In this document: positions 55,422-64,000 of the stretch, in pieces
Layout: every line of letters begins with the position of its first letter
Position numbering within the stretch: position 1 is the stretch's first letter
Source of the DNA: Avibacterium paragallinarum
GTDB taxonomy: Bacteria > Pseudomonadota > Gammaproteobacteria > Enterobacterales > Pasteurellaceae
Reading direction: 5' to 3'
Assembly (NCBI RefSeq): GCF_900450705.1
Contig: NZ_UGHK01000002.1
Span: 1,554,970-1,618,969, forward strand
Length of the DNA: 64,000 bases
The notes under the pieces: model-generated
What the model was told of the DNA's origin: nothing
Databases searched by the model: none
The model's input: only the letters and a program-made list of their open reading frames with translations
Translations under genes and position numbers: made by a program

Positions 55422-55845
55422 TTCTTCCCTCAAGTTTTCATTTGATTATATCCCATACTGGGACTATTTCAATAGTTATTTTAAAAAAGGGTAGAAAAAC
55501 TGTAATAGCAATCTCATAGGGTTTCTATGGCGGTAATTGGTTCTGTTTCCGTGAACTATTCCACCACCCTACCTATGCAAAAGGTACTCCTGACGGGGTA
55601 GGCTTTCCACGGGGCTACGGGCTTGCGGTTTTCGGCAATTTTTCGCATTTCTAAGCATCATCATCTTTTAGGCTTTGGAATTATCCAATAAAACAGAAAA
55701 AGCCTACTATGCCCCGCCTATTGCGGATTTTCGCTATTTCCACCACAGGGATTTATCTTTGGAATGATGTCGAGAGGTGTCGAAAGGAATCAAAGGGGTA
55801 TGCCCAAAATTGAACATACCCCAAACATTGAGAAGTGCGGTAAAA
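55422..55845. other. Non-coding stretch between BrnA-like gene and higB
   Basis: No open frame of note in 424 bases. GC-rich patches stand out from the A+T-rich surroundings. GGGGTATG (55796-55803) and CATACCCC form a hairpin that may terminate the BrnA-like transcript. Short complementary runs such as AAAGCCTA / TAGGCTTT are present. It could encode an RNA or be the remains of another leader module. Confidence 0.5.
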
Positions 55846-56058
55846 TCACCACGCTATTTTTGGCTTGCGTTTTTGCTCTACACAATCTTTTAGATACAAG
55901 TTGATTAGTGTCTGATAAGGTAAGCCCGTATCGTCTGAAAGGCTTTTAAAATAAGCGATGGTATCGTCTTCAATTCTTATCGTAACCACCTTTTTTTCTT
56001 TCAAATTACGCGCATAAGGGTTTTTAATCCCTTGGCTGAAGTCATATTCATTTTTCAT
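55846..56058 (-). CDS. BrnA/CopG-type antitoxin, orphan
   Basis: From the ATG at 56058 (after AGAGGAAAAG) the 70-residue protein reads MKNEYDFSQGIKNPYARNLKEKKVVTIRIEDDTIAYFKSLSDDTGLPYQTLINLYLKDCVEQKRKPK, a ribbon-helix-helix antitoxin of the BrnA group. BrnT would normally lie directly upstream; none is present in the 350 bases up to int. It may be a solitary repressor or anti-toxin remnant. A 22-codon upstream extension is unlikely. Confidence 0.82.
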   Translation of the reverse strand: MKNEYDFSQGIKNPYARNLKEKKVVTIRIEDDTIAYFKSLSDDTGLPYQTLINLYLKDCVEQKRKPKIAW

Positions 56059-56206
56059 CTTTTCCTCTGTATTGGCTTTCTTCTTACTTAGCGGCATAAA
56101 TACACTATATTTACAATCAATCAAAAATCAACCCACAAAATAACCTTTTCTTACTTGTACACTATGCCTATTTCGCCTAAATTTCCACCATTTCCAGCAA
56201 ATCCCG

Positions 56207-56309
56207 TAGACGCAAAGCCCCTTTTATAGACGCAGTAGACGCACCCTATTTTATAAGTTATTGATATTATTGTATTTCTTCTAAGTGCATCTATGCGTCT
56301 ATGCGTCTA
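56207..56309. repeat. Cluster of TAGACGCA octamers, right end
   Basis: Exact copies at 56207-56214, 56227-56234 and 56236-56243, and complements at 56294-56301 and 56302-56309, with one variant TGCATCTA just before. The layout mirrors the left-end cluster at 36525-36691. Confidence 0.8.
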
Positions 56310-56363
56310 CGTTTTTTTCTCGCACATGTAAAAAAATTTTATTGGCAAAAAACGAACAAAAAA

Positions 56364-56386
56364 AAGCCAATCATTAGATCGGCTTT
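56364..56386 (-). terminator. Terminator of the integrase gene
   Basis: AAGCCAATC and GATCGGCTT pair with one G-T/A-C change around a short loop, with eight T following on the minus strand. Confidence 0.75.
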
Positions 56387-56406
56387 AAAGGTTTTTTGTG
56401 GGGGAA

Positions 56407-57657
56407 TTAAACAAAGGGCTTAGGGGCGAGGCTTTCCACATAATCGCCCCAATCTTGTAACATTTCCGCCCGCTGCTCTAAATACTTCGCTTTATTGTAA
56501 ATGTCCCTTATGCGGTCTTTTCCCTTATGCGATAAGGCTTTCTCTATCCAATCCGCATTGTAATCACGCTCATTCAAAGAAGTGCTAATCAAATGCCTTA
56601 TTCCGTGCGTGGTTAGCTTCCCTTTGCCTAAGGTTTTAATTATTGCCTTTCGCATTGCCTCGATTGTAATATGCCCCGATTTCGCTGTAACACTAGGAAA
56701 GACAAAATCACTACTTAGATTAAGTGCGGTACTAATTTCCCGCATTTTTCGCAATACCGCCACCGCTTGCCGTGATAGGGTAACAATATGCAACCGCCCG
56801 CCCTTTAAGTTCTTATTGCCTTTCTGCACGTGATACGTCCAAAGGTTCTCACTGAAATCTATATCTTCCCACTTCGCCCCCGCTATCTCTGACGGTCGCC
56901 CGCCTGTCAAAAGCACTAATAGCACCGCATAGAACGAAAGCGGACTAAAGTGATTGTTTTCTTTAGCTTGGTAAAATGCTGTTATAAAGCTCTCTAGCTC
57001 TTGCGGCTCTATGGTGTTCATTCCTTGCGGTGTCGGCTTGGTGAACTCTTTGCCAATCTTAGCAAGGTTATTAGTGGGGATAATCCCACGGTGAAGTGCA
57101 TAAGTCATCACTTCGTTAATCTTAGTGACCACCTTGGATAACTCTGTGTATTTGCCCGCCAATTCCAAGGGTTTAAGGGCATTGATTGCCATTAAAGGCG
57201 TGATCGCTTGTATGGGGTGATTGCCCAACGTCGGGAAGATATGGCGTTTAAACCGCTTCCACGTATCTTGTGCGGTACGTTCTGAAAAATCGGGCTTCAG
57301 CTTCCTGTCTTCAAACCAGTTTAACGCCACTTTCTCAAAGGTGTTATTTAACGCATTGGCTTGTTGCTGGCTTTGCTGTTGCTCATAGTCTTTTGGATCG
57401 ATGCCTTGTGCTAATAAGAATTGATATTCATCACGCTTAGCCCGTGCTTGTGCAAGTGTGATAGTGGGGTAACGTCCTATAGTCTTTTTGGTTCGCTTCT
57501 TAGTACGTGGATTAGTATATTTAAAATGCCATATCTTAGACTGGGACAATGCCACCACAATAAAAAGCCCGTTACCATCGCTTAAGGTAATTTCTTTATT
57601 GTCAGCTTTCGCTTTTCTAATCTGTGTGTCTGTTAGTTGCTGTGTTTTTCTTGCCAT
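56407..57657 (-). CDS. int: P4-type tyrosine recombinase (integrase)
   Basis: Integrates and excises the island at selC. The N-terminal DUF4102 arm-binding domain (QLTDTQIRKAKADNKEITLSDGNGLFIVV), the central SAM-like domain and the catalytic domain are present. Catalytic residues are visible in LLTGGRPSEIAGAKWEDID (Arg), THGIRHLIST (His, Arg) and IRDIYNKAKYLEQRAEML (Tyr). I chose the ATG at 57657 (MARKTQQLTD), giving 416 residues, because the remnant integrase at 35792 starts the same way. It is read away from selC, the standard layout. Confidence 0.94.
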   Translation of the reverse strand: MARKTQQLTDTQIRKAKADNKEITLSDGNGLFIVVALSQSKIWHFKYTNPRTKKRTKKTIGRYPTITLAQARAKRDEYQFLLAQGIDPKDYEQQQSQQQANALNNTFEKVALNWFEDRKLKPDFSERTAQDTWKRFKRHIFPTLGNHPIQAITPLMAINALKPLELAGKYTELSKVVTKINEVMTYALHRGIIPTNNLAKIGKEFTKPTPQGMNTIEPQELESFITAFYQAKENNHFSPLSFYAVLLVLLTGGRPSEIAGAKWEDIDFSENLWTYHVQKGNKNLKGGRLHIVTLSRQAVAVLRKMREISTALNLSSDFVFPSVTAKSGHITIEAMRKAIIKTLGKGKLTTHGIRHLISTSLNERDYNADWIEKALSHKGKDRIRDIYNKAKYLEQRAEMLQDWGDYVESLAPKPFV

Positions 57658-57674
57658 AGTATCAACCTTTAAAA

Positions 57675-57842
57675 AATTGTACCAAGAAAAAACAACCAAT
57701 CCGCCACCTAGCAGCATAATGTAACTATCTAAAAATAAATGGCTTTTTGGATAATTGTACCAAGATTTTTATTGCCTAAATCATTACCTTTGGGAGTAAC
57801 GTAGCGGAATTTTAAAATCTTGGTACAATTCTTGGTACAATT
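57675..57842. other. Four recombinase-site-like repeats upstream of int
   Basis: AATTGTACCAAGA at 57675-57687 and 57753-57765; complement TCTTGGTACAATT at 57818-57830 and 57830-57842. The 78-base and 65-base spacings match those of the remnant element (79 and 65) although the sequence differs at the centre. They probably serve the integrase, its regulator or both. Confidence 0.7.
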
Positions 57843-57985
57843 ATATTGCGTTACAGAGATTTACGAAGACGCAATCAGACGCATACCATATCGCCAAAGG
57901 CTAGATTTTACAAGGATTTTTGAAGCAGTAGGATTTATGTAGAAACGTGTAGAGCAGTGGATTGGCGGAAGACAGTGGGAGTTGA
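57834..57985. repeat. Right copy of the boundary repeat, including attR
   Basis: Matches 35962-36112. The last 24 bases (57962-57985) are the 3' end of the intact selC gene and form attR. Confidence 0.92.
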
Positions 57986-58057
57986 ACCCACCCAAGATTG
58001 CTGGCAACCTTAACAGGATTTGAAGTCCTACCGTTTCACCGGAAACGTCTGTCTTCC
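57962..58057 (-). tRNA. selC: Selenocysteine tRNA, anticodon TCA
   Basis: The minus strand folds as a tRNA-Sec of 96 bases: 5' GGAAGAC with matching GTCTTCC, anticodon TCA within GACTTCAAATCC, a long variable arm, GGTTCAACTCC in the T arm and encoded CCA at the 3' end. It inserts selenocysteine at UGA codons. Its 3' end is the island attachment site and is fully restored, so the gene should still work. Confidence 0.95.
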
Positions 58058-58120
58058 CTATAAGTGTAAAGACTTATTATATAGTAAATTAGACAATATC
58101 TTATTATCCATCTAATTTCA

Positions 58121-58147
58121 AAAAGCCAATGGCATTTGCCATCGGCT
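58121..58147 (-). terminator. Terminator of the S10 operon
   Basis: GCCAATGGC (58125-58133) and GCCATCGGC (58138-58146) pair with one mismatch around a four-base loop; the minus strand continues with T. Confidence 0.82.
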
Positions 58148-58177
58148 CTTCTTTTATTTTTAAAGCAATAACTAAAG

Positions 58178-58432
58178 TTAGATTACAGCTTTTTCTACAA
58201 CACGAACTAAAGTCCAAGACTTAGTTTTTGAAATTGGGCGACATTCGCGAACTTCTACGACATCACCTAATTTCGCTTCGTTGTTTTCATCGTGTACATG
58301 TAGTTTTGTTGTACGACGGATAAATTTACCGTATAACGGATGTTTTACCTTACGTTCAATAGCAACAACAAAAGATTTATCCATTTTATCGCTAACAACT
58401 TTACCTTGTACGCTACGAATATTATCAGTCAT
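58178..58432 (-). CDS. rpsQ: 30S ribosomal protein S17
   Basis: uS17 binds 16S rRNA early in assembly. The 84-residue protein begins [41 protein letters not shown], typical for the family. It is the last gene of the S10 operon and is followed by a terminator instead of rplN; the spc operon is not in the window. Confidence 0.98.
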   Translation of the reverse strand: MTDNIRSVQGKVVSDKMDKSFVVAIERKVKHPLYGKFIRRTTKLHVHDENNEAKLGDVVEVRECRPISKTKSWTLVRVVEKAVI

Positions 58433-58622
58433 TACTCACCTGCCTTTTCGGTTAATACAGTTTTCACTTGTGCAATACTACGACGCACTTGTTTTAACTG
58501 ATGGGTTTGTTGAAGCTGACCGGTGGCTGCTTGCATACGCAATTTGAATTGCTCACCTAACAAGTTAACCAATTCAGCATTCAGCTCTTCAACAGTTTTT
58601 GTACGTAGTTCTTGAGCTTTCA

Positions 58623-58623
<1 letters not shown>
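58432..58623 (-). CDS. rpmC: 50S ribosomal protein L29
   Basis: uL29 lies at the peptide exit of the ribosome. The 63-residue sequence ([31 protein letters not shown]) is standard. It shares one base with rpsQ and with rplP, showing coupled translation. Confidence 0.98.
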
Positions 58624-59033
<410 letters not shown>

Positions 59034-59046
59034 TTAGCAATTCTCC

Positions 59047-59751
59047 TTACTTACGACCTTTACCACGCGGCTTTTTAGGCGCAGCAGGTTGTTGTTCTGG
59101 TTGTTGTGCAATTGCAGCCATTCCACCAAGAATTTCACCTTTGAAGATCCATACTTTAACGCCGATTACGCCGTATGTTGTATGTGCTTCTGCAGTGTTA
59201 TAATCGATGTCCGCACGCAGTGTATGCAATGGTACGCGACCTTCACGATACCATTCTGAGCGAGCAATCTCTGCACCACCTAAACGACCACTTACTTCAA
59301 CTTTGATACCTTTAGCACCTAAACGCATTGCGTTCTGCACGGCTTTTTTCATTGCACGGCGGAACATTACACGGCGTTCAAGTTGAGAAGCGATGCTATC
59401 TGCAACTAATTTTGCGTCTAATTCAGGTTTTTTCACTTCAGCAATGTTGATTTGTGCTGGAACACCCGCGATTGCCGCAACAGCGTTACGCAATTTTTCA
59501 ACATCTTCGCCTTTTTTACCGATAACGATACCTGGGCGAGCTGTGTGAATTGTTACACGAATGCTTTTTGCTGGACGCTCAATTGTGATGCGTGAAACTG
59601 AAGCATTCGCTAATTCTTTTTTCAAGAATTGACGTACTTTGAAATCGCCATCTAAGTTAGACGCGAAATCTTGTGTATTCGCAAACCAAGTAGAGCTCCA
59701 AGGCTTAACAATACCTAGGCGAATACCATTTGGATGGACTTTTTGACCCAT
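59047..59751 (-). CDS. rpsC: 30S ribosomal protein S3
   Basis: uS3 lines the mRNA entry channel. The KH domain ([29 protein letters not shown]) and C-terminal domain are present in 234 residues, beginning [18 protein letters not shown]. The C-terminal tail ([19 protein letters not shown]) is somewhat longer and richer in Q/P than in some relatives. Confidence 0.98.
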   Translation of the reverse strand: MGQKVHPNGIRLGIVKPWSSTWFANTQDFASNLDGDFKVRQFLKKELANASVSRITIERPAKSIRVTIHTARPGIVIGKKGEDVEKLRNAVAAIAGVPAQINIAEVKKPELDAKLVADSIASQLERRVMFRRAMKKAVQNAMRLGAKGIKVEVSGRLGGAEIARSEWYREGRVPLHTLRADIDYNTAEAHTTYGVIGVKVWIFKGEILGGMAAIAQQPEQQPAAPKKPRGKGRK

Positions 59752-59769
59752 TGCTATTCCTCTACTAAA

Positions 59770-60105
<336 letters not shown>

Positions 60106-60112
60106 TTACCCC

Positions 60113-60400
<288 letters not shown>

Positions 60401-60414
60401 TTATTTAATGAATA

Positions 60415-61236
60415 TTATTTACCACGACGACGTACGATATATTTATCAGTACGTTTGTTGTGGCGAGTTTTCTTACCTTTGGTTTGAACGCCCCAAGGTG
60501 TAACAGGGTGTTTACCGAAGTTACGACCTTCACCACCACCGTGTGGGTGATCAACAGGGTTCATTGCAGTACCACGAACTGTTGGGCGTACGCCTCTCCA
60601 GCGGTTAGCACCTGCTTTACCAAGAACGCGAAGCATATGCTCTGAATTGCCTACTTCACCGATGGTGGCAGAACATTCAGCTAGAACTTTACGCATTTCA
60701 CCTGAGCGAAGACGTAAGGTTACATAATTTCCTTCACGAGCAATAATTTGTACATAGCTACCTGCAGAACGAGCAATTTGCCCGCCTTTACCAGGTTTTA
60801 ATTCAACGTTATGTACAGTTGAACCAACAGGAATATTACGCATTGGTAACGCATTACCAACTTTAATTGGTGCATTTACGCCTGCTTGGATTTGATCGCC
60901 TGCACTTAAACCTTTAGGTGCTAAGATATAACGGCGTTCACCGTCTTTATAAAGCACTAAAGCGATATTTGCACTGCGATTTGGATCATATTCAAGACGC
61001 TCAACAACCGCTGGGATATCTAACTTGTTACGTTTGAAATCGATTAAACGGTAATGTTGTTTGTGACCACCACCAATATGGCGAGTAGTGATACGTCCTA
61101 AATTATTACGACCACCAGTTTTAGATTTTGTATCTAACAACGGTGCGTAAGGTTTCCCTTTATGTAATTCAGGGTTTACGATTTTAACAACGTGACGACG
61201 ACCAGCGGAGGTCGGCTTACATTTTACGATAGCCAT
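60415..61236 (-). CDS. rplB: 50S ribosomal protein L2
   Basis: uL2 is needed for subunit joining and peptidyl transfer. The 273-residue protein has the conserved [17 protein letters not shown] near residue 220, with the essential histidine, and ends YIVRRRGK. Standard. Confidence 0.98.
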   Translation of the reverse strand: MAIVKCKPTSAGRRHVVKIVNPELHKGKPYAPLLDTKSKTGGRNNLGRITTRHIGGGHKQHYRLIDFKRNKLDIPAVVERLEYDPNRSANIALVLYKDGERRYILAPKGLSAGDQIQAGVNAPIKVGNALPMRNIPVGSTVHNVELKPGKGGQIARSAGSYVQIIAREGNYVTLRLRSGEMRKVLAECSATIGEVGNSEHMLRVLGKAGANRWRGVRPTVRGTAMNPVDHPHGGGEGRNFGKHPVTPWGVQTKGKKTRHNKRTDKYIVRRRGK

Positions 61237-61257
61237 TTATTTCTTTCTCCTCCGTAA

Positions 61258-61560
61258 TTACTCTGCACCTTCAACGAAGTCAAGTGATTGACCTTCTTGA
61301 AGAGTTACATAAGCTTTTTTCCAGTCACTGCGATGTCCCATCTTCGTACCACGACGTTTAGTTTTACCTTTAACAACAACAGTACGAACAGAATCAACTT
61401 TCACTTCAAATAATTCTGCAACAGCTTTTGCAATTTCAGCTTTGTTGGCATCTAAAGCGACTTTGAAAACGATGGTATTTGACTTCTCAGCGTTATTTGT
61501 TGCTTTCTCAGAGACGTAAGGTGCTTTTAACACTTTTAGCAAACGTTCTTGTTGAATCAT
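61258..61560 (-). CDS. rplW: 50S ribosomal protein L23
   Basis: uL23 is the docking site for trigger factor and SRP at the exit tunnel. The 100-residue protein starts [23 protein letters not shown] and has the conserved [21 protein letters not shown]. It overlaps rplD by four bases. Confidence 0.98.
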   Translation of the reverse strand: MIQQERLLKVLKAPYVSEKATNNAEKSNTIVFKVALDANKAEIAKAVAELFEVKVDSVRTVVVKGKTKRRGTKMGHRSDWKKAYVTLQEGQSLDFVEGAE

Positions 61561-62159
61561 GCTAACATCTCCTCAATTTGTTTCACTGCATCAACAGTCA
61601 TAACCACTTTATCAAAAGCGATTAAGCTTACTGGATCAATACCTTGTACATCACGCACATCAATTTTGTATAAGTTGCGTGCTGCTAAGAATAAATTCTC
61701 ATCTAAGCTTACAGTGATAATTAAAGCGTCTGTTAACGCCATATCTTTTAATTTTTGAACTAAAACTTTGGTTTTTGGTGCGTCAATTTCAAATTTTTCA
61801 ACAACCACTAAACGATCTTGACGAACAAGCTCGGATAGAATGCTCTTGATTGCACCACGGTACATTTTTTTGTTCACTTTTTGGCTGTGATCTTGTGGTT
61901 TTGCTGCGAAAGTTACACCACCAGAACGCCAAATTGGTGATTTAATATCACCAGCACGTGCACGACCTGTACCTTTTTGACGCCAAGGTTTTTTACCTGA
62001 ACCAGACACTTCAGCACGAGTTTTTTGTGCACGAGAACCTTGACGAGCACCTGCTGCATAAGCAACAACTACTTGGTGGATTAACGCTTCATTAAACTCA
62101 CGTCCGAAGGTAGTTTCAGAAACAGTTAGTACGTTTGCACCTACTACTTGTAATTCCAT
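61557..62159 (-). CDS. rplD: 50S ribosomal protein L4
   Basis: uL4 extends into the exit tunnel and, in enterobacteria, autoregulates the S10 operon. The ATG at 62159 ([19 protein letters not shown]) gives 200 residues; the Met just before it is an alternative. [31 protein letters not shown] marks the tunnel loop. Confidence 0.97.
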   Translation of the reverse strand: MELQVVGANVLTVSETTFGREFNEALIHQVVVAYAAGARQGSRAQKTRAEVSGSGKKPWRQKGTGRARAGDIKSPIWRSGGVTFAAKPQDHSQKVNKKMYRGAIKSILSELVRQDRLVVVEKFEIDAPKTKVLVQKLKDMALTDALIITVSLDENLFLAARNLYKIDVRDVQGIDPVSLIAFDKVVMTVDAVKQIEEMLA

Positions 62160-62174
62160 CATCTATCTCCTGAC

Positions 62175-62804
62175 TTATGCTTTAACTGCTGGTTTCACGA
62201 TAACATCACTATTAGTTGCACCAGGTACAGAACCTTTAACTAATAATAAATTACGCTCAGCATCCACACGAACAACTTCAAGTGATTGAACGGTTACACG
62301 CTCAGCACCTAAGTGTCCAGCCATTTTTTTGCCTTTAAACACACGACCTGGAGTTTGGTTTTGACCAATAGAACCAAGCACACGATGTGATAAAGAGTTA
62401 CCGTGAGTTGCATCTTGAGTACGGAAATTCCAACGTTTAACACCACCTTGGAAACCTTCACCTTTAGATGTACCAGTAACATCAACTTTCTTAACATCAG
62501 CAAAGATGTCAACATTAATTTCTTGACCTAAAGTGAATTCTTCACCTTCAGTTGTACGAAATTCCCATAAACCGCGACCAGCTTCAACACCTGCTTTCAC
62601 GAAATGACCTGCTTCAGGCTTAGTTACACGGCTCGCTTTTTTAGAACCTGTAGTAACTTGAATTGCAGTATAGCCATCGTTTTCAAGAGTTTTAACTTGA
62701 GTTACACGGTTTGCTTGGATTTCGATAACAGTAACGGGAACTGACACACCATCTTCATTGAAGATACGCGTCATACCCACTTTACGACCGACTAAACCAA
62801 TCAT
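62175..62804 (-). CDS. rplC: 50S ribosomal protein L3
   Basis: uL3 binds the 3' end of 23S rRNA early in assembly. The ATG at 62804 ([19 protein letters not shown]) matches the family start and gives 209 residues; an ATG two codons upstream is possible. The central loop [35 protein letters not shown] is intact. Confidence 0.97.
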   Translation of the reverse strand: MIGLVGRKVGMTRIFNEDGVSVPVTVIEIQANRVTQVKTLENDGYTAIQVTTGSKKASRVTKPEAGHFVKAGVEAGRGLWEFRTTEGEEFTLGQEINVDIFADVKKVDVTGTSKGEGFQGGVKRWNFRTQDATHGNSLSHRVLGSIGQNQTPGRVFKGKKMAGHLGAERVTVQSLEVVRVDAERNLLLVKGSVPGATNSDVIVKPAVKA

Positions 62805-62821
62805 TGTCATAACCTCTTAAA

Positions 62822-63250
<429 letters not shown>

Positions 63251-63377
63251 TTATGTATTACAAAATCTGTAACACGCCTTTAATAAATGATTACATTAAA
63301 GGGCTTCGTTAAAAAAGCCTGTGGATTATACTGAAAATCCTCAACGATTGCAACAACCGTTTCAACAAAATGGCGAT

Positions 63378-63695
63378 TTAATATTCCCACTCCTCTGGAT
63401 TAATCCCCAACTCACGCATCACTTCTTTCGCCTGTTCTGGAATTTCATCGTGGCGTTCTTTCAACAAATCAAAATCTGTCGGCAAGGGCTGCCCTGTAAA
63501 CGCGTGTAAAAACGCTTCACAAAGTAGCTCGCTATTTGTCGCGTGGCGTAAATTTTTGATCTGCCGTCTAGTCCGCTCATTAGTCAAAATTTCCAACACT
63601 TTAATGGGAATGGATACCGTAATCTTTTTAACTTGCTCACTTTTTTTTCCGTGTTCAGCATAAGGGCTGATATATTTTCCGTCCCAATTCGCCAT
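63378..63695 (-). CDS. metJ: Methionine repressor MetJ
   Basis: MetJ represses methionine synthesis genes with SAM as co-repressor. The 105-residue ribbon-helix-helix protein ([67 protein letters not shown]) matches the family over its full length and ends [10 protein letters not shown]. Tandem Met boxes lie about 70-100 bases upstream, so it controls itself. Confidence 0.96.
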   Translation of the reverse strand: MANWDGKYISPYAEHGKKSEQVKKITVSIPIKVLEILTNERTRRQIKNLRHATNSELLCEAFLHAFTGQPLPTDFDLLKERHDEIPEQAKEVMRELGINPEEWEY

Positions 63696-63762
63696 AAGTT
63701 ATCCCTTAATTCTCCACAAAAATTGTGCTTATTCTAATGAAAAATCAAACAGATCACAATCT

Positions 63763-63794
63763 AGACATTAAGACTTCTAGATAGCCAGACAACG
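63763..63794 (-). promoter_or_regulatory. Tandem Met boxes upstream of metJ
   Basis: Four contiguous 8-base units AGACATTA, AGACTTCT, AGATAGCC and AGACAACG resemble the MetJ consensus AGACGTCT. Two units match at six or seven positions and two are weaker. Confidence 0.8.
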
Positions 63795-63810
63795 ACGATA
63801 AAAAACAGCG

Positions 63811-63864
63811 AAAAAAACGACCGCACTTTTATTTCCCTTTTACGTCCCAATTAAAGTGCGGTCG
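63811..63864 (-). terminator. pckA terminator made of two inverted uptake signals
   Basis: CGACCGCACTTT (63818-63829) pairs perfectly with AAAGTGCGGTCG (63853-63864), and seven T follow on the minus strand. Confidence 0.88.
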
Positions 63865-63890
63865 GATTTTAGTGATGTTTTTTTATGCCA

Positions 63891-64000
63891 TTATGCTTTT
63901 GGCCCTGCTGCGATTAAGGCTTTGCCTTCTTCATTTGTGGCATATTTTTCAAAGTTTTTCACAAAGCGGTTTGCTAAGTCTTCCGCTTTTGCTTGCCATT
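63891..64000 (-). CDS. pckA: Phosphoenolpyruvate carboxykinase (ATP), C-terminal end
   Basis: Only the last 36 residues are inside the window: [21 protein letters not shown] followed by [11 protein letters not shown] and a stop. The ending NFxK...G-x-ALxAAGPK is that of ATP-dependent PckA, which makes phosphoenolpyruvate from oxaloacetate. The 5' part lies beyond the right edge. Confidence 0.85.
   Translation of the reverse strand, partial: WQAKAEDLANRFVKNFEKYATNEEGKALIAAGPKA

Noticed and set aside
36090-57985. A complete prophage
   Set aside because: No portal, capsid, tail, large terminase or lysis gene was found in any frame; only regulatory, replication and terS-like genes.

Overview
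The window is chromosomal DNA of a member of the Pasteurellaceae. The 9-base uptake signal AAGTGCGGT and its complement occur again and again, sometimes as inverted pairs that double as terminators. Gene sets such as rodZ-ispG-hisS-yfgM, recF-dnaN-dnaA / rpmH-rnpA-yidD-yidC and a complete S10 ribosomal operon are typical gammaproteobacterial core. The signal is of the Haemophilus/Pasteurella/Avibacterium type; I cannot name the species.

Region 1 (1-35.2 kb) is core chromosome. It runs from cell shape and isoprenoid genes (rodZ, ispG), hisS and yfgM into two surface-polysaccharide genes: an O-antigen-ligase-like membrane protein and a family 2 glycosyltransferase containing a run of ten G. Then come proB, purL behind a PurR operator, a flavin reductase, a pirin, a three-gene inositol catabolic operon (iolD-iolE-iolG), two envelope proteins, def, plsY, folB, an EamA transporter, ansA, dgkA, relA, rlmD, recO, yhhQ behind a probable preQ1-I riboswitch, and the dnaA region.

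Region 2 (about 35.2-58.0 kb) is an accessory island in the 3' end of selC (tRNA-Sec). A 151-152 bp direct repeat (35962-36112 and 57834-57985), whose last 23-24 bases are the selC 3' end, marks its ends. Immediately outside the left end lies an internally deleted copy of a related integrase with its own upstream region, so two related elements once stood in tandem. The surviving element (about 21.9 kb) has a P4-type integrase, AlpA-like, Rha-like and AntA/AntB regulators, a DUF927 helicase, a terminase small subunit without a large subunit, Icd-like leader modules, an iteron array, and no capsid, tail or lysis genes. That pattern fits a phage satellite (P4/PICI-like) rather than a prophage. 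The terS gene carries an in-frame amber codon, and an IS1016-like element has landed between the two Icd-like modules.

The right third of the island is a cargo zone of toxin-antitoxin and Fic genes. It includes a candidate Ibs/Sib-type type I toxin with an antisense RNA, a PanA/SocA-type antitoxin with a RelE-like partner and a run of nine G near its start, an intact HigBA pair, an orphan BrnA-like antitoxin and a class II Fic protein. Part of this zone is bounded by an 86-88 bp direct repeat containing a duplicated higA 3' end.

Region 3 (58.1-64 kb) is core again: the complete S10 operon on the minus strand, closed by a terminator just before selC, then metJ with tandem Met boxes and the 3' end of pckA.
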